Positions 6,638 to 15,368 of a DNA stretch of 64,000 nucleotides are shown one piece after another. The notes under the pieces are model-generated. The model did no database searches, was not told where the DNA came from, and saw only the letters and a program-made list of their open reading frames with translations. Source of the stretch: Konateibacter massiliensis (GTDB taxonomy: Bacteria; Bacillota; Clostridia; Lachnospirales; Lachnospiraceae); contig NZ_LT860099.1 in assembly GCF_900184995.1 (NCBI RefSeq), positions 894,269 to 958,268 of the forward strand, given 5' to 3'. A program made the translations under genes and the position numbers. Position 1 is the stretch's first letter, and each line of letters starts with the position of its first letter.

Positions 6638-7162
6638 TCACGTAGTAACATTCTGTGCTTCAAAGATATGATTAGATAACAAGTCATTTAAACTAATGAT
6701 TTTACTGCCTTTACTTTCATAATAGCGCAGCATTTCGTCAATTTTCCTTTTATCATAACTTGTAATGCAATCTGATAATACATTAACACTATAACTTGCT
6801 TTGCATAAGTTGTAACAGGTTGATTTAATACAAGCAACAGCATCTGCTCCTGTTATGTAGAAACCACATATTTCATTTTTACTAATAAAGTCTGTAAATT
6901 CTTCACTGCTTAATGCGTTTCCTTTGTATTTTGTAAAAACACTTTTTGATACTATTTTCAAGTCTGAAGCTAATTCAGCCCCATATGTATTGGGTTTAAA
7001 AGTCCTCGTGCCGGCTGATAAATTTTCATGCCTTATATAAATGACATGAATATTATTATTGACTGCCCAATCAATGGCTTTATTGATATTGTCAATAATA
7101 TTCTTATAATTCTTCGTTATATCATTTTGAATATCAATTATTACTAAGGCTTTTTTCTGCAT
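6638..7162 (-). CDS. Isochorismatase-fold cysteine hydrolase
   Basis: A 174-residue protein of the isochorismatase/nicotinamidase superfamily, which hydrolyses amide or vinyl-ether bonds through a Cys-Asp-Lys triad. The triad is visible: D10 in VIIDIQND, K78 or K80 in FTKYKGNA, and C111 in GADAVACIKST. The start is ATG 7162, behind a very good AGGAGGAG site; an upstream in-frame ATG at 7228 would overlap the promoter region. The substrate cannot be told from the sequence; small members of this type include uncharacterised nicotinamidase-like enzymes. It is divergent from a WYL regulator with about 120 bp between the two starts, which suggests that regulator controls it. Confidence 0.82.
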   Translation of the reverse strand: MQKKALVIIDIQNDITKNYKNIIDNINKAIDWAVNNNIHVIYIRHENLSAGTRTFKPNTYGAELASDLKIVSKSVFTKYKGNALSSEEFTDFISKNEICGFYITGADAVACIKSTCYNLCKASYSVNVLSDCITSYDKRKIDEMLRYYESKGSKIISLNDLLSNHIFEAQNVTT

Positions 7163-7221
7163 AGTGTCTCCTCCTGATAGGTAGATTGATTTGTTTGCTT
7201 TTTCATTGTAGCACGCAATTA

Positions 7222-7250
7222 TTGACAACAGTATGGCAACAATCTATAAT
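7222..7250 (+). promoter_or_regulatory. Consensus promoter of the WYL regulator
   Basis: A perfect TTGACA (7222-7227), a 17-bp spacer and a perfect TATAAT (7245-7250), 33 bp before the ATG at 7283. Confidence 0.85.
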
Positions 7251-7282
7251 GATAAAAAGAAATTTTGAAAGGCGGCTATCAA

Positions 7283-8230
7283 ATGAAAGTTGACAGGCTT
7301 GTTAGCATTATTATGATACTCCTCGATAAAGAGCGTATAGGCGCACAGGAGTTAGCAGATATGTTTGAAGTTTCACCCCGCACAATCTACCGCGACATAG
7401 ACACTATCAACATGGCGGGTATTCCTGTTCGTTCAATATCAGGAGTGGGCGGCGGCTTTGAAATCATGGAGAAATATAAGATTGATAGAAAGTTTTTTTC
7501 GACTGCTGACCTTTCCTCTATCTTGATGGGGCTTTCCAGTCTTTCTAACATGATACGAGGTGATGAACTGGTAAACGCCCTTGCGAAAGTCAAGAGTTTT
7601 ATCCCTGCCGACAGAGCGAAAGACATTGAATTAAAAGCAAATCAAATATATATAGATTTAAGTCCATGGATGGGCAACAGGAACATACAACCATATTTAG
7701 AAATTATCAAAACAGCTTTACAAGAAAGCAGGCTACTTTCATTTGAATATGCAGACCGCTACGGAAATAAAACCGCACGGACAGCCGAGCCGTATCAGCT
7801 TGTATTGAAAAGTAGTCATTGGTATTGGCAAGGGTATTGCCATAAAAGAAATGATTTTCGCTTATTCAAACTATCTCGTACATCAAACCTACAAATACAA
7901 GAGGAATTTTTTACGCCACGAGATTATCAAAAACCGCAGTTAGATTTTACTGATATTTTGGCAACTATGCAAACAAAAATCAAAATTCGTATTCATAAAT
8001 CTGTCATGGACAGGGTACTTGATTATTGCACTTATGAACACTTTTCGCCAGACGGTGATGAGCATTACATTGTTAGTTTTCCTTTTATAGAGAACGAATA
8101 CTACTACAATATTCTTTTCAGTTTTGGGGACAAATGCGAGTGTTTAGAGCCGTTACATATCCGCACAGAAATGAGGCGTAGAATACATGATATAACTGCC
8201 TTATACGAACGAGCGTATCATCCACTTTGA
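7283..8230 (+). CDS. YafY-type HTH/WYL-domain transcriptional regulator
   Basis: A 315-residue regulator with an N-terminal HTH_11 winged helix ('ERIGAQELADMFEVSPRTIYRDI', residues about 17-39, followed by a wing ending GGGFEIM), then a WYL domain from about residue 135 to 230 that senses nucleotides or other small ligands in known members, and a C-terminal WCX region to 315. In place of WYL the core strand reads 'SSHWYWQGYC', which fits the family. ATG 7283 is preceded by AAAGGCGG and a consensus promoter. It probably controls the divergent isochorismatase-fold gene. A bidirectional-looking hairpin covers its 3' end. Confidence 0.88.
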   Translation: MKVDRLVSIIMILLDKERIGAQELADMFEVSPRTIYRDIDTINMAGIPVRSISGVGGGFEIMEKYKIDRKFFSTADLSSILMGLSSLSNMIRGDELVNALAKVKSFIPADRAKDIELKANQIYIDLSPWMGNRNIQPYLEIIKTALQESRLLSFEYADRYGNKTARTAEPYQLVLKSSHWYWQGYCHKRNDFRLFKLSRTSNLQIQEEFFTPRDYQKPQLDFTDILATMQTKIKIRIHKSVMDRVLDYCTYEHFSPDGDEHYIVSFPFIENEYYYNILFSFGDKCECLEPLHIRTEMRRRIHDITALYERAYHPL

Positions 8231-8246
8231 ATAATACGCTCGTTTT
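8208..8246 (+). terminator. Terminator overlapping the 3' end of the WYL gene
   Basis: AACGAGCGTAT (8208-8218, inside the last codons) pairs perfectly with ATACGCTCGTT (8234-8244), then TT. The stem begins before the stop codon at 8228-8230. Confidence 0.7.
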
Positions 8247-8286
8247 AGATATTTTTTACATTCTTTTTTTCATAAATGAAACTATT

Positions 8287-9342
8287 TTACTCGGAAACCT
8301 TTGCGACAAGCACGCAGTTTGGTGTATCAATCTTAATCGGTTCTCCGTTCATAACAAGTACACCTTTTTCATAATCAATTGAAAAAACTGTGATGGTATT
8401 TGATTCGTGGTTTAAGGACATCAAATGCTTTCCGTCCGGGAAAAACTCAATATCCTTTGGATATTCACCGCTGATAGGAAGAATATTTTTGCAAGTCAGC
8501 ATACCGGTTTTGTGGTCAATCTTAAATATACCCACACTGTCATCCCCTGCATTGGAGCAAAAGAGATAATTATTATCCGGTGAAAATTTAAGTGCTGCTG
8601 CTGCGCAGCCATCATCACAATGTGCTTTTGCCGTTGGAACCGTCTGAAGCAATTCGAATTTCGGTGCCTTCTCCGTACTTGAATAGCTGTATACATTGAT
8701 GTAATTTTTCAGCTCACAAATCAGATAAGCATATTTGCCGTCCTTGCTGAACAATAATGTTCTCGGAGCGGACTCAATTTCACATCTCAAAAAGTCTACG
8801 AGTTTAATTTTCCCCGTCTCCTTATCAAACTTATATATTTTAACATGGTCAACGCCTAAATCTACAGCACAAAGGAAATTTTCGTCCGGTGTTAAGGTCG
8901 CACAGCTCACATGCGGCCTGAAATTACGCTCCGCTAAGCTTCCGAGACCTTTATGAAATATACCGTCCTTTATTTTTCCGACACTTCCATCTTCATTTAA
9001 CTCAAGAACCGTAACCTTTCCGTCATGATAGCCCGAAACAAACAGATACTTATCATTAGAATCTGTCTCCAGATAGCAGCCTCTCATGCCCTCTATCGTA
9101 GCTGCATTAATCGGCTTTAAATCACCGTCCGGTGCTATCTCATATGACTTTACTCCCTCATCTGCGATAGAGTATAAATACTTGCCGTTTGTGGAAAATG
9201 CCATGTCAGAAGGATTGTTAATCTTCTCTACCTTTCTCTCCACCATGCTTCCTTTTTCTACATCTAAATCATAAATATGAATTCCCAAACTACTTCCATG
9301 CGTGTAGGTCCCTACATACGCAACATATTTTTCCTTCTTCAT
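8287..9342 (-). CDS. Lactonase family beta-propeller (6-phosphogluconolactonase-like)
   Basis: A 351-residue cytoplasmic protein of the seven-bladed lactonase (Pgl/YkgB, PF10282) family. It starts 'MKKEKYVAYVGTYT', and the typical blade repeats are spread through it: 'PSDMAFSTNGKYLYSI', 'PHVSCATLTPDENFLCAVDLG', 'ALKFSPDNNYLFCSNAG' and 'PKDIEFFPDGKHLMSLNH'. The family includes 6-phosphogluconolactonase of the oxidative pentose phosphate pathway, but many members have unknown sugar-lactone substrates. The start was set at ATG 9342 (GGAGGATGTTAC upstream) and not the in-frame ATG at 9363. It faces away from the pot operon; three TAGTYTAAC motifs lie in the shared upstream region. Confidence 0.85.
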   Translation of the reverse strand: MKKEKYVAYVGTYTHGSSLGIHIYDLDVEKGSMVERKVEKINNPSDMAFSTNGKYLYSIADEGVKSYEIAPDGDLKPINAATIEGMRGCYLETDSNDKYLFVSGYHDGKVTVLELNEDGSVGKIKDGIFHKGLGSLAERNFRPHVSCATLTPDENFLCAVDLGVDHVKIYKFDKETGKIKLVDFLRCEIESAPRTLLFSKDGKYAYLICELKNYINVYSYSSTEKAPKFELLQTVPTAKAHCDDGCAAAALKFSPDNNYLFCSNAGDDSVGIFKIDHKTGMLTCKNILPISGEYPKDIEFFPDGKHLMSLNHESNTITVFSIDYEKGVLVMNGEPIKIDTPNCVLVAKVSE

Positions 9343-9394
9343 GTAACATCCTCCATAACACAATGCTTGTTAAATTTATTCTTTTATATCGAAA

Positions 9395-9628
9395 TTAGTC
9401 TAACGCTATCTTATCATATTTTCTTTCATTTGTTAATAGTCTAACTATTTTTTGCTATTGTTTAAAAATAGATACATCGCATTTTATGACCCTATTTTAC
9501 ATCTTCCAAAATTACTTTAAAAATTCTTTATAATTCTTTATTCTACTAGTTGACACCTGCAATTTTCCGAGTATAATATATCTAGTGTGCAGTTTAGGTA
9601 TAGTAAACTTTTTGTATAGTTTAACTAT
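9395..9628. promoter_or_regulatory. Repeated TAGTYTAAC operator-like sites
   Basis: ATAGTCTAACTAT at 9436-9448 and ATAGTTTAACTAT at 9616-9628 are near-identical dyads; the second is perfectly symmetrical about its central base. Partial copies are TTAGTCTAACGCTAT at about 9395-9409 and TATAGTAAAC at about 9598-9607. They surround the pot promoter, so autoregulation by the XRE-cupin protein at 9682 is the simplest reading. The rest of this 339-bp intergenic region is AT-rich with no other visible feature. Confidence 0.5.
9550..9577 (+). promoter_or_regulatory. Promoter of the XRE-cupin/pot operon
   Basis: A perfect TTGACA at 9550-9555, a 16-bp spacer and TATAAT at 9572-9577. The inferred leader of about 98 nt contains the symmetrical ATAGTTTAACTAT site. 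Confidence 0.8.
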
Positions 9629-9681
9629 TTTTATACTATATTATTACACTTTATTATAATTAAGGAAAGGAGCCAGTCATA

Positions 9682-10221
9682 ATGAAAATAGGAAGTAAGC
9701 TAAAAGAACTCAGAGTGCAGAAAAATCTTACGCAGGAAGAGCTGGCAGACCGTGCTGAGCTTTCAAAGGGATTTATCTCACAGATTGAACGTGACTTGAC
9801 CTCCCCTTCTATTGCAACCCTTGTCGACATTTTACAGTGTCTTGGAACAAATTTGAAGGATTTTTTCAACGACACGTCGGAGGAACAAATTGTATTTAAA
9901 CAGAGTGATTATTTTGAAAAGATAGATACCGAGCTTCATAATAAAATCGAATGGATTATACCAAACGCTCAGAAAAACATTATGGAGCCTATTCGCCTGA
10001 CACTTGAGCCCGGCGGCTCTACCTATCCTGATAATCCGCATGAGGGAGAAGAATTCGGTTATGTTTTACAGGGAAGTATTTCAATTAATATAGGGAATAA
10101 GGTTTATAAGGCAAAAAAAGGAGAATCCTTTTATTTTGTCCCCAATGCGAAACATTATATTGTCGCAAATGCAAAAACAGGTGCTTCTCTGATATGGGTA
10201 AGTACTCCACCAAATTTTTAG
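9682..10221 (+). CDS. XRE-cupin regulator of polyamine uptake (PuuR-like)
   Basis: A 179-residue protein made of an N-terminal XRE helix-turn-helix ('[21 protein letters not shown]' lies within residues 16-36, followed by '[14 protein letters not shown]') and a C-terminal cupin_2 domain (about residues 105-175, with [13 protein letters not shown] and the second motif '[14 protein letters not shown]'). This architecture is that of PuuR-type regulators, and in Firmicutes it is regularly found as the first gene of potABCD operons. It probably binds a polyamine or a related ligand in the cupin and represses the operon and itself through the TAGTYTAAC dyads. AAAGGAG precedes the ATG, and potA follows after 19 bp. 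Confidence 0.9.
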   Translation: MKIGSKLKELRVQKNLTQEELADRAELSKGFISQIERDLTSPSIATLVDILQCLGTNLKDFFNDTSEEQIVFKQSDYFEKIDTELHNKIEWIIPNAQKNIMEPIRLTLEPGGSTYPDNPHEGEEFGYVLQGSISINIGNKVYKAKKGESFYFVPNAKHYIVANAKTGASLIWVSTPPNF

Positions 10222-10240
10222 AATACAGGAGATACGAACA

Positions 10241-11314
10241 GTGAGCAATAACTTAATTGACTTAATCAACATAACAAAAACCTTTGACAACCAGCTTGTT
10301 TTGGATGATCTCAATTTGTCCGTCAAGGAAAATGAGTTTGTCACCCTTCTAGGTCCAAGCGGCTGCGGAAAATCCACTACCCTCAGTATTTTAGGCGGCT
10401 TTCAGCACCCCGATAAGGGTCAGGTTATTTTTGGAGGCACTGATATCACAAATGTTCCCCCAAATAAAAGAGCCTTGAATACGGTTTTTCAAAAATATGC
10501 TCTTTTTACCCATATGTCAATTGCGGAAAACATTGCATTTGGTCTGAAGATAAAAGGAAAATCAAAAGATTACATAAATGATAAAATAAAATATGCCTTA
10601 AAGCTCGTAAATTTAGAGGGCTTCGAAAATCGTACGCCAAACTCTCTAAGCGGCGGTCAGCAGCAGCGTATCGCCATTGCCCGCGCCATTGTAAATGAGC
10701 CGAAGGTATTGCTCCTAGACGAGCCTTTGGGCGCTCTTGATTTAAAGCTTCGTCAGGATATGCAGTATGAATTGATTCGTCTGAAAAACGAGTTAGGTAT
10801 TACCTTTATTTACGTTACCCATGATCAGGAGGAAGCCCTCACGATGTCTGACACAATCGTCGTTATGAATCAGGGCTATATCCAGCAGATTGGCACACCG
10901 GAGGACATCTACAACGAGCCTCAGAATGCCTTTGTTGCGGATTTCATCGGTGAAAGCAACATTCTTCCTGCTATCATGCTCGAGGATAAGCTTGTTCAGA
11001 TACTCGGGGCAAAATTTGCCTGTGTTGATGTCGGCTTTGGAAACAATACACCGGTTGATGTGGTAATCAGACCGGAGGATATTGATCTGGTAGATCCGGA
11101 GAAAGGTACCATTCAAGGAGTTGTAACCCACCTGATATTTAAAGGTGTTCACTACGAGATGGAGGTTATGGCGAACGGACATGAGTGGCTTGTACACAGC
11201 ACAGATTTATTTCCTGTCGGAACTAAGGTAGGAATTCATGTGGACCCATTTGATATCCAGATTATGAATAAGCCTGCTTCGGAAGATGAGGAGGCGGTGA
11301 TTATCAATGAATAA
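10241..11314 (+). CDS. potA: Spermidine/putrescine ABC transporter ATPase PotA
   Basis: A 357-residue ABC ATPase of the polyamine class, starting at GTG 10241. The Walker A is 'GPSGCGKST' (residues about 38-46), the Q-loop is around 'FQKYALF', the signature is '[14 protein letters not shown]', Walker B is '[12 protein letters not shown]' and the switch His is in 'VTHDQEEAL'. A C-terminal TOBE domain follows (from about residue 275). It powers the PotB/PotC channel for polyamine import. The gene overlaps potB by 8 bp, and the four genes form a continuous operon with the regulator. Confidence 0.95.
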   Translation: MSNNLIDLINITKTFDNQLVLDDLNLSVKENEFVTLLGPSGCGKSTTLSILGGFQHPDKGQVIFGGTDITNVPPNKRALNTVFQKYALFTHMSIAENIAFGLKIKGKSKDYINDKIKYALKLVNLEGFENRTPNSLSGGQQQRIAIARAIVNEPKVLLLDEPLGALDLKLRQDMQYELIRLKNELGITFIYVTHDQEEALTMSDTIVVMNQGYIQQIGTPEDIYNEPQNAFVADFIGESNILPAIMLEDKLVQILGAKFACVDVGFGNNTPVDVVIRPEDIDLVDPEKGTIQGVVTHLIFKGVHYEMEVMANGHEWLVHSTDLFPVGTKVGIHVDPFDIQIMNKPASEDEEAVIINE

Positions 11315-12116
11315 AAAATGGCTTTCCGGTCCTTATTTATTCTGGGCGGTTTCCTTCATCATCATTCCGCTCCTTATGATTGTTTACTACGGCTTTACGA
11401 ACAAATCAGGTAACGTTACATTTGAAAATATTATGGAAATCACGACTGCAACAAACATGAAAGCATTGTTTCTCGCTCTCCTGCTTTCCATTGTCAGTAC
11501 GATACTATGTCTCATTCTTGCCTACCCGCTTGCAATGATACTAAATCGCATGGATGTAAACCAGAACAGCTTCGTTGTACTTATTTTCATCTTACCGATG
11601 TGGATGAACTTTTTGCTTCGTACATTGGCTTGGCAGACCCTGCTTGAAAAAACAGGTGTTATCAACAGTATTTTAACTTTCTTGCATCTGCCTGCCTTAA
11701 ATATTATCAATACACCGTATGCCATTGTGCTCGGTATGGTTTATAACTTCCTGCCGTTCATGGTATTGCCGATTTACAATATATTACTTAAGATTGACCC
11801 TAACGTAATCAATGCTGCAAAGGATTTGGGCGCAAACAGCTTCCAGACCTTTTACAAGGTAATTCTTCCGCTTAGCTGGCCGGGTGTCATAAGCGGTATC
11901 ACGATGGTGTTCGTTCCTTCTCTGACCACCTTCGTCATCTCTGATTTGCTTGGCGGAAGCAAAATTCTTCTCATCGGTAACGTTATTGAGCAGAAATTTA
12001 CGCAGGCAAACAACTGGCACGCAGGCTCGGGACTTTCCCTTGTCCTGATGGTATTTATTCTTGCCAGCATGGCTATTTTGTCAAAATACGATAAGGATGG
12101 GGAGGGAATTATATAA
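11307..12116 (+). CDS. potB: Spermidine/putrescine ABC permease PotB
   Basis: A 269-residue inner-membrane permease with six hydrophobic segments. The cytoplasmic EAA loop reads '[25 protein letters not shown]', seen here over residues about 172-196, which docks on PotA. The first periplasmic loop is short, as usual for PotB. The ATG at 11307 lies inside the end of potA, and the stop codon shares its last base with the ATG of potC, so translation is coupled. It should form the heterodimeric polyamine channel with PotC. Length and order agree with the Firmicute pot operons. Confidence 0.93.
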   Translation: MNKKWLSGPYLFWAVSFIIIPLLMIVYYGFTNKSGNVTFENIMEITTATNMKALFLALLLSIVSTILCLILAYPLAMILNRMDVNQNSFVVLIFILPMWMNFLLRTLAWQTLLEKTGVINSILTFLHLPALNIINTPYAIVLGMVYNFLPFMVLPIYNILLKIDPNVINAAKDLGANSFQTFYKVILPLSWPGVISGITMVFVPSLTTFVISDLLGGSKILLIGNVIEQKFTQANNWHAGSGLSLVLMVFILASMAILSKYDKDGEGII

Positions 12117-12907
12117 TGAAGAAATTTTTATCAAAATTCTATCTCGCATTGATTTTTATATTGTTGTATGCCCCCATCGCAACGCTGATTGTGTTGTCCT
12201 TTAATGCCTCAAAGACCCGTGCAAAATGGGGAGGCTTTACATTAAACTGGTACGTTGAGCTTTTCCAAAACGAGGCAATTATGGATGCGCTCTACAACAC
12301 TCTGGCAATCGCATTGATCTCTTCCTTGATTGCAACAGTCATCGGTACTGCTGCTTCTCTCGGAATCAACGCGATGAACAAGCATTTTAAAACAGTTTTG
12401 ATGAGTATCACCAACATTCCTATGCTGAATGCGGATATTGTGACTGGTATCTCACTTATGCTTTTGTTTATAGCCTTTGGCATAAAGTTTGGATTTTCTA
12501 CTATTCTGCTGGCGCATATCACCTTTAATATACCGTATGTCATATTAAGTGTCATGCCAAAGCTCAAGCAGATTGACCAAAACACCTATGCCGCAGCACT
12601 TGACCTTGGTGCTTCACCGCTTTATGCATTTTTCAGGGTTATCATGCCGGATATCCTTCCGGGTATATTATCAGGATTTTTATTATCCTTTACTATGTCA
12701 TTGGATGATTTTATCATAACCCATTTTACAAAGGGCTCCGGTGTAGACACGCTCTCCACCAAAATTTACGCAGAGGTCAGAAAGGGAATTAAACCGGAAA
12801 TGTATGCACTGTCGACCCTGCTTTTTGTATCTGTTTTAGTTTTATTAATCGCTGTCAACAAGGCACCAAAACAGCGAAAGAAAGTTAGTCAGGAGGATTC
12901 TTTATGA
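12116..12907 (+). CDS. potC: Spermidine/putrescine ABC permease PotC
   Basis: A 263-residue permease with six membrane segments. The EAA motif reads 'AAALDLGASPLYAFFRVIMP' (residues about 158-177), and it has the family-typical sequence 'SLDDFIITHFTKG' near the C-terminal third. It pairs with PotB in the polyamine importer. It overlaps potB by one base and potD by four (ATGA), so the stoichiometry of the transporter is kept by coupled translation. Nothing is missing compared with the family; the highly charged C-terminal tail (KQRKKVSQEDS) is cytoplasmic. Confidence 0.93.
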   Translation: MKKFLSKFYLALIFILLYAPIATLIVLSFNASKTRAKWGGFTLNWYVELFQNEAIMDALYNTLAIALISSLIATVIGTAASLGINAMNKHFKTVLMSITNIPMLNADIVTGISLMLLFIAFGIKFGFSTILLAHITFNIPYVILSVMPKLKQIDQNTYAAALDLGASPLYAFFRVIMPDILPGILSGFLLSFTMSLDDFIITHFTKGSGVDTLSTKIYAEVRKGIKPEMYALSTLLFVSVLVLLIAVNKAPKQRKKVSQEDSL

Positions 12908-13965
12908 AAAAATATACTGTTGTTTTAGCTGCTGCGGCTCTTGCTGCTGCGACACTTGCAGGCTGCGGCGGAAGCAGTTCCGTATCTGAAGATCAGAAAT
13001 TATATGTCTACAACTGGGGTGAGTACATTGACCCGGATGTTCTGGATATGTTTACGGAAGAAACCGGCATTGAAGTTGTCTATGACGAGTTTGAGACCAA
13101 CGAGATTATGTATCCGAAAATTGCTGCCGGAGGTGTCAACTATGATGTTGTCTGCCCTTCCGATTACATGATTGAGCGTATGATTGAGGAAGACTTATTA
13201 TCTGAATTAAATTATGATAACATTCCAAATATTTCAAATATTGATACAACTTATTTGGACCAGGCAAAACAGTTTGACCCGGAAAACAAATACAGTGTTC
13301 CTTATTGCTGGGGCACGGTAGGCATCCTTTACAACAAGACAATGGTTGATGAACCGATTGATAGCTGGTCTGTTCTGTGGGATGAGAAATACAAAGACAA
13401 TATCCTGATGCAAGACAGCGTAAGAGATGCGTTTGGGGTTGCGTTAAAATCCCTTGGCTACTCTCTCAACTCCACCGATGAGACAGAGTTAGATGCGGCA
13501 AAAGACCTGTTAATCGAGCAAAAGCCACTTGTTCAGGCATATGTTATCGATCAGGTTCGCGATAAAATGATTGGAAACGAAGCTGCCATCGGTGTTATCT
13601 ACTCTGGTGAAGCAATCTTTACACAGCGCGAAAATCCTGATTTGGAATATGTGATTCCAAAGGAAGGCACCAACGTATGGATTGACTCTTGGGTAATTCC
13701 TAAAAATGCGGAACACAAAGAAAATGCTGAAAAGTTTATCAATTTCTTATGCCGTGCTGATATTGCACTGAAAAACTTTGAGTATATTACCTACTCAACT
13801 CCTAACAAGGCAGCACGCGAATTGATTGAGGATGAGGATATCAAAAACAGCAAGGTTGCATTCCCTGATGCTGCGGCATTACAAAATTGTGAGACCTTCA
13901 ACTATCTCGGTTCCGATTTTGATGAGCTGTATTCTAATCTTTGGAATGAAGTAAAATCAAATTAA
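12904..13965 (+). CDS. potD: Spermidine/putrescine-binding lipoprotein PotD
   Basis: The 353-residue substrate-binding protein starts with a lipoprotein signal, with lipobox 'LAGC' and the lipidated Cys near residue 20. The mature part opens with 'KLYVYNWGEYIDPDVL', the characteristic start of PotD/PotF proteins, and includes acidic and aromatic residues typical of the polyamine pocket ('YSVPYCWGTVGILYN', 'DSWSVLWD', 'IYSGEA'). It captures spermidine or putrescine outside the membrane and hands it to PotBC. The ATG overlaps the potC stop (ATGA). A good hairpin terminator follows 10 bp after the stop, closing the operon. Confidence 0.95.
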   Translation: MKKYTVVLAAAALAAATLAGCGGSSSVSEDQKLYVYNWGEYIDPDVLDMFTEETGIEVVYDEFETNEIMYPKIAAGGVNYDVVCPSDYMIERMIEEDLLSELNYDNIPNISNIDTTYLDQAKQFDPENKYSVPYCWGTVGILYNKTMVDEPIDSWSVLWDEKYKDNILMQDSVRDAFGVALKSLGYSLNSTDETELDAAKDLLIEQKPLVQAYVIDQVRDKMIGNEAAIGVIYSGEAIFTQRENPDLEYVIPKEGTNVWIDSWVIPKNAEHKENAEKFINFLCRADIALKNFEYITYSTPNKAARELIEDEDIKNSKVAFPDAAALQNCETFNYLGSDFDELYSNLWNEVKSN

Positions 13966-13975
13966 ATTTATTGAT

Positions 13976-14006
13976 AAAAAAGTGTGAGCAGAGCTCGCAC
14001 TTTTTT
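13976..14006 (+). terminator. Terminator of the pot operon
   Basis: AAAAAAGTGTGAGC (13976-13989) pairs with GCTCGCACTTTTTT (13993-14006) with one G-U pair and a three-base loop. The core is the same AGTGTGAGC-AGAGCTCRCACT element seen at 6600-6622. Confidence 0.85.
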
Positions 14007-14023
14007 ATACAGGAGGAAAAATT

Positions 14024-14455
14024 ATGGCTAATGATAATATCGAATATTTTGAAAACACGGTTACTGCACAGGATTTGGTCTATCTTCAAGCTGCGGTTGG
14101 TTTTGGGAATGCTGATTTCGAGCAGGCAGATAAAGCAATTCAAAATAGCTTGTATACAATATGTGCCAAGAATGCTGGAAAGACAATTGGAATGGGGCGT
14201 GTTATTGGGGACGGTGCTCGGATATTTTATTTACAGGATGTATTTATTTCACCAGAATTTCAAAGAAAAGGTATCGGAACACAACTTATCAATCAAATGT
14301 TAAATTATATCAAAAAAAATTCCTTTGCAGGTGCCTATACTACAGTAGGGCTTATGGCTGCAAAAGGAAAAGAAAATTTTTATATAAATCTGGGATTTCA
14401 TGTAAGACCAACTGATACGGAAGGTGCCGGAATGTTGTACACCTTCCTTGGTTAA
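14024..14455 (+). CDS. GNAT-family N-acetyltransferase
   Basis: A 143-residue single-domain GCN5-related acetyltransferase. The acetyl-CoA binding motif A reads 'LQDVFISPEFQRKGIGTQLINQML' (residues about 69-92; Q/R-x-x-G-x-G/A at QRKGIG), preceded by the usual 'TIGMGRVIGDG' strand and followed by 'YINLGFHVRP' of motif B. The acceptor substrate cannot be predicted. The ATG has a strong AGGAGG. The gene starts only 17 bp after the pot terminator and has no visible promoter of its own, so it probably depends on read-through or on a promoter inside potD. It converges with the FAH-family gene 5 bp away. Confidence 0.88.
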   Translation: MANDNIEYFENTVTAQDLVYLQAAVGFGNADFEQADKAIQNSLYTICAKNAGKTIGMGRVIGDGARIFYLQDVFISPEFQRKGIGTQLINQMLNYIKKNSFAGAYTTVGLMAAKGKENFYINLGFHVRPTDTEGAGMLYTFLG

Positions 14456-14460
14456 AACTT

Positions 14461-15351
14461 CTACTCTACCACATTCCTCAGTCTGCCAATCCCTTCTATC
14501 TCGCAGACAACCTCATCACCCTTTTTCAGAAAGCGGGGAGGCACAAAACCCATCCCCACACCTGCCGGAGTCCCCATCGAAATGATGGTTCCGGCTTTTA
14601 AGGTCATACCCTTTGATAATTCACTGATTACATGTGCTATTCCGAAAATCAACAATTCTGTATTGCTGTCCTGTCTCAATTCACCGTTTACATAGCTTTT
14701 GATATCGAGCTTCGGAGGTATCTCAAACTCATCTTTTGTCACAATAACCGGACCCATCGGAGTAAAGCCGTCAAGACTCTTTCCGAAATACCACTGCTTA
14801 TGTGCGGTCTGCAAATTGCGAGCGCTCACATCATTAATAATGGTGTAGCCGAATATATAGTCAAAGGCGTCCTCTTCCGCTACATTTTTCGCATCTTTTC
14901 CGATAATTAAGGCAAGCTCTGCTTCATAATCAAGGCTGTCTACCAGACCTTCATAGGCAGGTATCACGTCGTTATCCGCCACAGCCTCATTTACTCTCTT
15001 TGAAAAATACACAGCAAACGGTCTTTCACCTCCGAAATCCTCTTTCTTGTATCGGGCAGATTCCTCAGCATGTGCCATGTAGTTGATACCAAGGCAGATG
15101 ATATCCTGCCTCGGATTTACAATAGGAGCTGCACTTATCGTTTTATCACGGAATAAAAACTGCTCCGGCTCTCTTTTTGCCTTGCTTTTTAACAGTTCAA
15201 GCTCTGCATCCGTCATATTTTCTATCAGCTCATTCATGGTTTCATAATTCATGTCAAACTGACTGAGGGGAAATATTTTTTGTTCATCCTGGCTTAGAAT
15301 TCCAATCTTTTCACTGCCATTTTCCTTTAATCTGTAGGTAATTAATTTCAT
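14461..15351 (-). CDS. Fumarylacetoacetate hydrolase (FAH) family protein
   Basis: A 296-residue FAH-fold enzyme. An N-terminal domain (about 1-95) is followed by the catalytic FAH domain. Metal-binding acidic residues fall in 'YEAELALIIGK' and the neighbouring 'DYIFGYTIINDVSARNLQ', and the C-terminal 'GTIISMGTPAGVGMGF' is the family's conserved Gly-rich strand. Members cleave C-C bonds or decarboxylate acylpyruvates, oxaloacetate and catechol-derived diacids with Mg2+ or Mn2+; the substrate here is unknown. The ATG at 15351 follows TAGGAGGCAG. It lies 17 bp downstream of the membrane-protein gene on the same strand, and the two are probably co-transcribed. Confidence 0.88.
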   Translation of the reverse strand: MKLITYRLKENGSEKIGILSQDEQKIFPLSQFDMNYETMNELIENMTDAELELLKSKAKREPEQFLFRDKTISAAPIVNPRQDIICLGINYMAHAEESARYKKEDFGGERPFAVYFSKRVNEAVADNDVIPAYEGLVDSLDYEAELALIIGKDAKNVAEEDAFDYIFGYTIINDVSARNLQTAHKQWYFGKSLDGFTPMGPVIVTKDEFEIPPKLDIKSYVNGELRQDSNTELLIFGIAHVISELSKGMTLKAGTIISMGTPAGVGMGFVPPRFLKKGDEVVCEIEGIGRLRNVVE

Positions 15352-15368
15352 GCCTGCCTCCTAGTAAG

